This document shows positions 6,023-8,066 of a stretch of 8,066 nucleotides of DNA, piece by piece. The translations under genes were made by a program, and so were the position numbers. Positions within the stretch are counted from its first letter, which is position 1; each line of letters starts with the position of its first letter. The stretch lies in contig NZ_JBGGGR010000011.1 in the NCBI RefSeq assembly GCF_041276565.1, positions 1-8,066 of the forward strand, in the 5' to 3' direction. The DNA is from Phytoplasma sp041276565 (lineage in GTDB: Bacteria; Bacillota_I; Bacilli_A; Acholeplasmatales; Acholeplasmataceae). The notes under the pieces were generated by a model, which saw only the letters and a program-made list of their open reading frames with translations, made no database searches and was not told the origin of the DNA.

Positions 6023-6632
6023 TAGATTTCTCCTAAATATTTCATAATTTTTTGGATATTAGATTGAATAGGATCACTACCATCTAAGATTAATTTCAAA
6101 CCACTAACATAATGAGTAAGATAATGATAATATCCTTGGCGAACGGTTTGAAAATAAGTTAATGATTGTCTTTCGATGAGATCCCTTTGATGGTTTTTTT
6201 GTTTTTTCTTTCTCGTTTTTCCGATGAGAGGGTCAATATCTAAATAAATTATTAAATCAGGTTTTCTTAAAATAGTTTCATGATTGATATTGAAAATTTG
6301 TTTTAAAGGTAAATTAGTTAGTTTCTTTTCCTTGAAAAAGGAAATAATTGATAAGCATAAGTAGATGGTAACCAACGGTCTAAGATGATTAATTGGTGAT
6401 TTTTAAATAATTCTACTTGGATTTGAGCCATATTAGCGAGACTTAAATAAAAACGAGTGAGATAATCTACTTGTGAAAAATTTAAAAATAAATCTCTAAT
6501 TTTCTTCCCAATGGAACTACTTCCTAATCCTTGATACAGTTGATGAGGGGTTTTTAATTGGAGTTGCAGGGCGTGAATAAGAGAAGTTTTTCCACTCCCG
6601 TCAAGTCCTTCGAAAACGATTAATTTCATCAT
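6022..6632 (-). pseudogene. tmk: thymidylate kinase, frameshifted
   Basis: The intact enzyme phosphorylates dTMP to dTDP for DNA synthesis. The first frame (6318-6632) carries the P-loop GLDGSGKT (residues 9-16), DRW (85-87, family DRY/DRW) and STYAYQ (90-95), then stops. The second frame (6022-6375) continues with PDLIIYLDID, an Arg/Lys-rich lid, and IERQSLTYFQTVRQGYYHYL, the normal C-terminal half. Joined, they give about 203 residues, the usual length. The break is a -1 shift at the five-T run (6335-6339, A5 on the plus strand): one extra T would restore FFKEKK. It could be a true inactivating deletion, a sequencing error or slippage. AAGGAG precedes the ATG. Phytoplasma PMUs often carry extra or decaying tmk copies. 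Confidence 0.9.
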
Positions 6633-6663
6633 TGATTTCTCCTTTGATTTTTAATTTGGGCAT

Positions 6664-6690
6664 AAAAAAAGACCTTCAAATTGAAGGTCT
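6664..6690 (-). terminator. intrinsic terminator after the YqaJ exonuclease gene
   Basis: AGACCTTC (6670-6677) pairs with GAAGGTCT (6683-6690) in a perfect 8-bp stem with a 5-base loop. On the minus strand it is followed by seven T residues. It starts 11 bases past the exonuclease stop. The tmk start is only about 31 bases beyond the T-run, so any promoter for tmk would have to lie inside or before the hairpin. Confidence 0.8.
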
Positions 6691-6701
6691 CAAAGTATTA
6701 A

Positions 6702-7343
6702 TTATTTAATTTTACTTAATTGTTTTAAATAAGTTGTTTTTTCTAATTCGTCTTTGGCTTTAGTTAAAAGTGCTAAGTATTTTTGACTGTCTTGAATCAT
6801 TTTTTGAATAAAGGTTTTATCTTGATAAATCCGCACTACATGATAGTTTCGGTCATTAAAATAAACTAAAAAGTAAGCAAATTGTGCTTGAGAACAATAG
6901 AGTTGACATTGAACTTGGGCCCAATAATATTGTGGGATATTTTCTAACTGAGGGTGAGTTAAAAAATGAGTCCAAGTGGATGATACTGTTTGGTTTTCGT
7001 TCACAAAAGGACATTTTATTTCTAAAACGATTTTGTTTTGTTCGTTGTAACCATCCAAAGAAGCGGAAAAAAGGTTAACTTGATCATCAGTGAAAATGGT
7101 TTCTTCAAAAGTTAAATTAGTTTTTTGTATGAAAAATTCTCTAGCAATGGGTTCCATTTTTTGTCCATGAAGCGTATATTGATTGGAAGTAAAAGTCGTG
7201 CCAAAGAGTTTATCATGGACTAATTGTTCCATGGAACGAAAGGGATCTAAACCTGTAATGGAAGCGATTTCGGAAGCGTTGATGTATTTTTTTCGGTGTT
7301 GATACCATAATTTGGTGCGTTGATTTAAGTTTTTGATTCTCAT
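6702..7343 (-). CDS. YqaJ/lambda-exonuclease-type recombinase nuclease
   Basis: This belongs to the phage alkaline exonuclease group (YqaJ, lambda Exo), which resects double-strand DNA ends from 5' to 3' to expose strands for annealing. The N-terminal signature is WYQHRKKYINASEIASITG (13-31). LHGQKMEPIARE (58-69) supplies the conserved E64. The PD-(D/E)XK core has D97 in SASLDG and E108/K110 in VLEIKCP. The C-terminal helix YYWAQVQCQLYC (139-150) carries the family Gln residues. All catalytic positions are present, and 213 residues is normal. The Shine-Dalgarno is weak (AAGAAAG); the gene starts five bases after the preceding membrane-protein stop, so coupling is likely. No RecT or Red-beta annealase is in the window, though one may lie upstream. 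It probably supports recombination or circularisation of the element. Confidence 0.92.
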   Translation of the reverse strand: MRIKNLNQRTKLWYQHRKKYINASEIASITGLDPFRSMEQLVHDKLFGTTFTSNQYTLHGQKMEPIAREFFIQKTNLTFEETIFTDDQVNLFSASLDGYNEQNKIVLEIKCPFVNENQTVSSTWTHFLTHPQLENIPQYYWAQVQCQLYCSQAQFAYFLVYFNDRNYHVVRIYQDKTFIQKMIQDSQKYLALLTKAKDELEKTTYLKQLSKIK

Positions 7344-7348
7344 AATAA

Positions 7349-7597
7349 TTATTCTTTCTTAAATATTTTCTTTAATAATAAAGAAAGATATTTTCCTAAA
7401 TAATAAATAAATTTAATTATATGATAAAGACATTTAAAAAGAAAATCAATGAAATATAAGAAATGCGGAAGAAATAATAAAATAATTGTTAATAAACCTA
7501 AGTTTAACCATTGATTTTGATAAGTAAAGAAATAATCACTTATAGTTTTAAGGTTATTATTTAACTTAGTTAACCAAGTATTAATTAAATTCCACAT
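7349..7597 (-). CDS. small membrane protein, two predicted helices
   Basis: This 82-residue protein is of unknown family. It has a polar N-terminus of about 30 residues and a hydrophobic segment at about 33-54 (LGLLTIILLFLPHFLYFIDFLF). A second, more amphipathic segment lies at about 56-76, and the tail is basic (KKIFKKE). A hairpin with both ends in the cytoplasm is plausible. The start overlaps the end of the preceding gene by 17 bases in another frame and has no clear Shine-Dalgarno, so it is probably translated by coupling. A holin-like or membrane-anchor role is possible, but nothing in the sequence decides it. Confidence 0.75.
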   Translation of the reverse strand: MWNLINTWLTKLNNNLKTISDYFFTYQNQWLNLGLLTIILLFLPHFLYFIDFLFKCLYHIIKFIYYLGKYLSLLLKKIFKKE

Positions 7598-7799
7598 GAT
7601 AATTAAGTCGCTTCGTGGTTAAATGTTGATAAAATTGAACCACTATTCCTTGTTTGAGTTTTTGGATACTTAGTTTAACGGTGAAAAGATAGAATTTAAT
7701 GACGTAATAAACGGTTATCAAAGGAATAATTGAAAGTAAGGTGATGATAAAAGGAATGAGATTATTAGGTAAAAGATGTAAAGTTTTTTTTATTAACAT
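7581..7799 (-). CDS. small membrane protein, one predicted helix
   Basis: This 72-residue protein starts MLIKKTLHLLPNNL. It has one long hydrophobic stretch at about 14-40 and a basic, polar C-terminus. The frame extends back to a TTG at 7820, but that codon has no Shine-Dalgarno, whereas the ATG at 7799 has AAAGGA 11 bases upstream, so I chose the ATG. It could be a signal-anchor protein. The hydrophobic stretch is long and lacks an obvious signal-peptidase site, so I do not call it secreted. It is followed by an overlapping second membrane protein, suggesting that the pair acts together. The family is not recognised. Confidence 0.72.
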   Translation of the reverse strand: MLIKKTLHLLPNNLIPFIITLLSIIPLITVYYVIKFYLFTVKLSIQKLKQGIVVQFYQHLTTKRLNYHVEFN

Positions 7800-7834
7800 G
7801 GTTTTTGGTTTCCTTTCCAAGTTTGTTGTTAAAT

Positions 7835-7857
7835 AAAAAAAGACCCTGGAGGGTCTT
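7835..7857 (-). terminator. intrinsic terminator after the right-edge gene
   Basis: AAGACCC (7840-7846) pairs with GGGTCTT (7851-7857) around a TGGA loop, followed on the minus strand by seven T residues. It sits 16 bases past the stop of the partial gene at the right edge. The next start codon is only about 35 bases beyond the T-run. It shares the GACC-stem and T7 tail with the hairpins at 5855 and 6664. Confidence 0.82.
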
Positions 7858-7873
7858 GGTTTATTTTTAAAAT

Positions 7874-8066
7874 TTAATGAAATTCATTTAATTGATATTG
7901 TAAATTAATATATTTTTGGCTTAGATCCTTAATTATTTTCACTAATTTTTGATGATTTATAATAAGTTCTTGTATTGTAGGATCTTGATAAGAACGACTT
8001 AAAATTGTGTTTGCTATTTGATTTTGTTCATATGAATAATCCCAAATTTTTTCATTTATACACTTT
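7874..8066 (-). CDS. C-terminal part of an unknown protein, cut by window edge
   Basis: An open frame runs from the right edge to a TAA at 7874, giving 63 full codons with no internal stop. It includes WDYSYEQNQIANTILSR and ends LQYQLNEFH. The last 40 residues look helical with heptad-like hydrophobics (IQELIINHQKLVKIIKDL), a possible coiled coil. Support comes from the absence of stops, ordinary phytoplasma-like composition and a terminator directly downstream. The family cannot be told from this part, and the start lies outside the window. Confidence 0.65.
   Translation of the reverse strand, partial: KCINEKIWDYSYEQNQIANTILSRSYQDPTIQELIINHQKLVKIIKDLSQKYINLQYQLNEFH

Noticed and set aside
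5834..6025. Plus-strand 63-residue ORF
   Set aside because: It is antisense to the terminator and to the 49-residue minus-strand gene, which has a good Shine-Dalgarno and coupling to tmk.
6331..6345. Programmed -1 ribosomal frameshift in tmk
   Set aside because: The site CCT TTT TCA does not allow both tRNAs to re-pair after a -1 slip and no obvious downstream stimulator was seen. A one-base deletion or sequencing error is simpler, though P-site slippage on TTT cannot be excluded.
6884..7078. Plus-strand 64-residue ORF
   Set aside because: It is antisense to the catalytic core of the YqaJ exonuclease and has no features of its own.
340..7820. Mycoplasma-type genetic code (TGA as tryptophan)
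   Set aside because: Tryptophans in motifs I checked (DRW in Tmk, CWKC in DnaG) are TGG, and the frames do not need TGA read-through, which fits phytoplasmas rather than mycoplasmas.

Overview
The window looks like part of a phytoplasma genome ('Candidatus Phytoplasma', a wall-less plant-pathogenic Mollicute), specifically a potential mobile unit (PMU) or prophage-like island. The DNA is very AT-rich, every complete reading frame ends in TAA, tryptophans in recognisable motifs are TGG, and most genes have a strong AAGGAG-type Shine-Dalgarno. The gene set (IS3-type tra5 transposase, DnaG primase, DnaB helicase, thymidylate kinase, phage-type YqaJ exonuclease and small unknown proteins) is the set known from PMUs. 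The assignment rests on gene content and composition, not on a database match.

Layout: all genes lie on the minus strand, so transcription runs from right to left. From the right edge: the C-terminus of an unknown protein (7874-8066, cut by the window), a terminator-like hairpin, two overlapping small membrane proteins (7581-7799, 7349-7597) and a YqaJ-family exonuclease (6702-7343), followed by a second hairpin. Next come a frameshifted thymidylate kinase (6022-6632) and a 49-residue basic protein (5873-6022) overlapping its stop, with a third hairpin. The replication cluster follows: a putative PD-(D/E)XK nuclease (5208-5831), DnaB (3713-5206), DnaG (2375-3700) and an unknown 213-residue protein (1714-2355). 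After a 429-bp gene-poor gap comes the tra5 transposase (340-1284), and then non-coding DNA to the left edge.

The most notable non-coding structure is at 1500-1713, directly downstream of the replication cluster. Six tandem 11-bp GGTAA-type repeats sit exactly one helical turn apart. Beside them are an imperfect inverted repeat of about 22-bp arms and a 13-bp direct repeat, all GATA/TATC-rich. This resembles an iteron-type replication origin or a cooperative protein-binding array, and PMUs are known to exist as extrachromosomal circles.

Taken together, helicase, primase, a DNA-end exonuclease, a second nuclease-like protein, dTMP kinase and an origin-like array form a small replication and recombination module. 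Three similar terminator-like hairpins split it into blocks, and each is followed within about 20-45 bases by a start codon, leaving almost no room for a new promoter. This suggests read-through, partial termination or antitermination. No initiator, single-strand binding protein, sigma factor or FtsH gene was found in the window.
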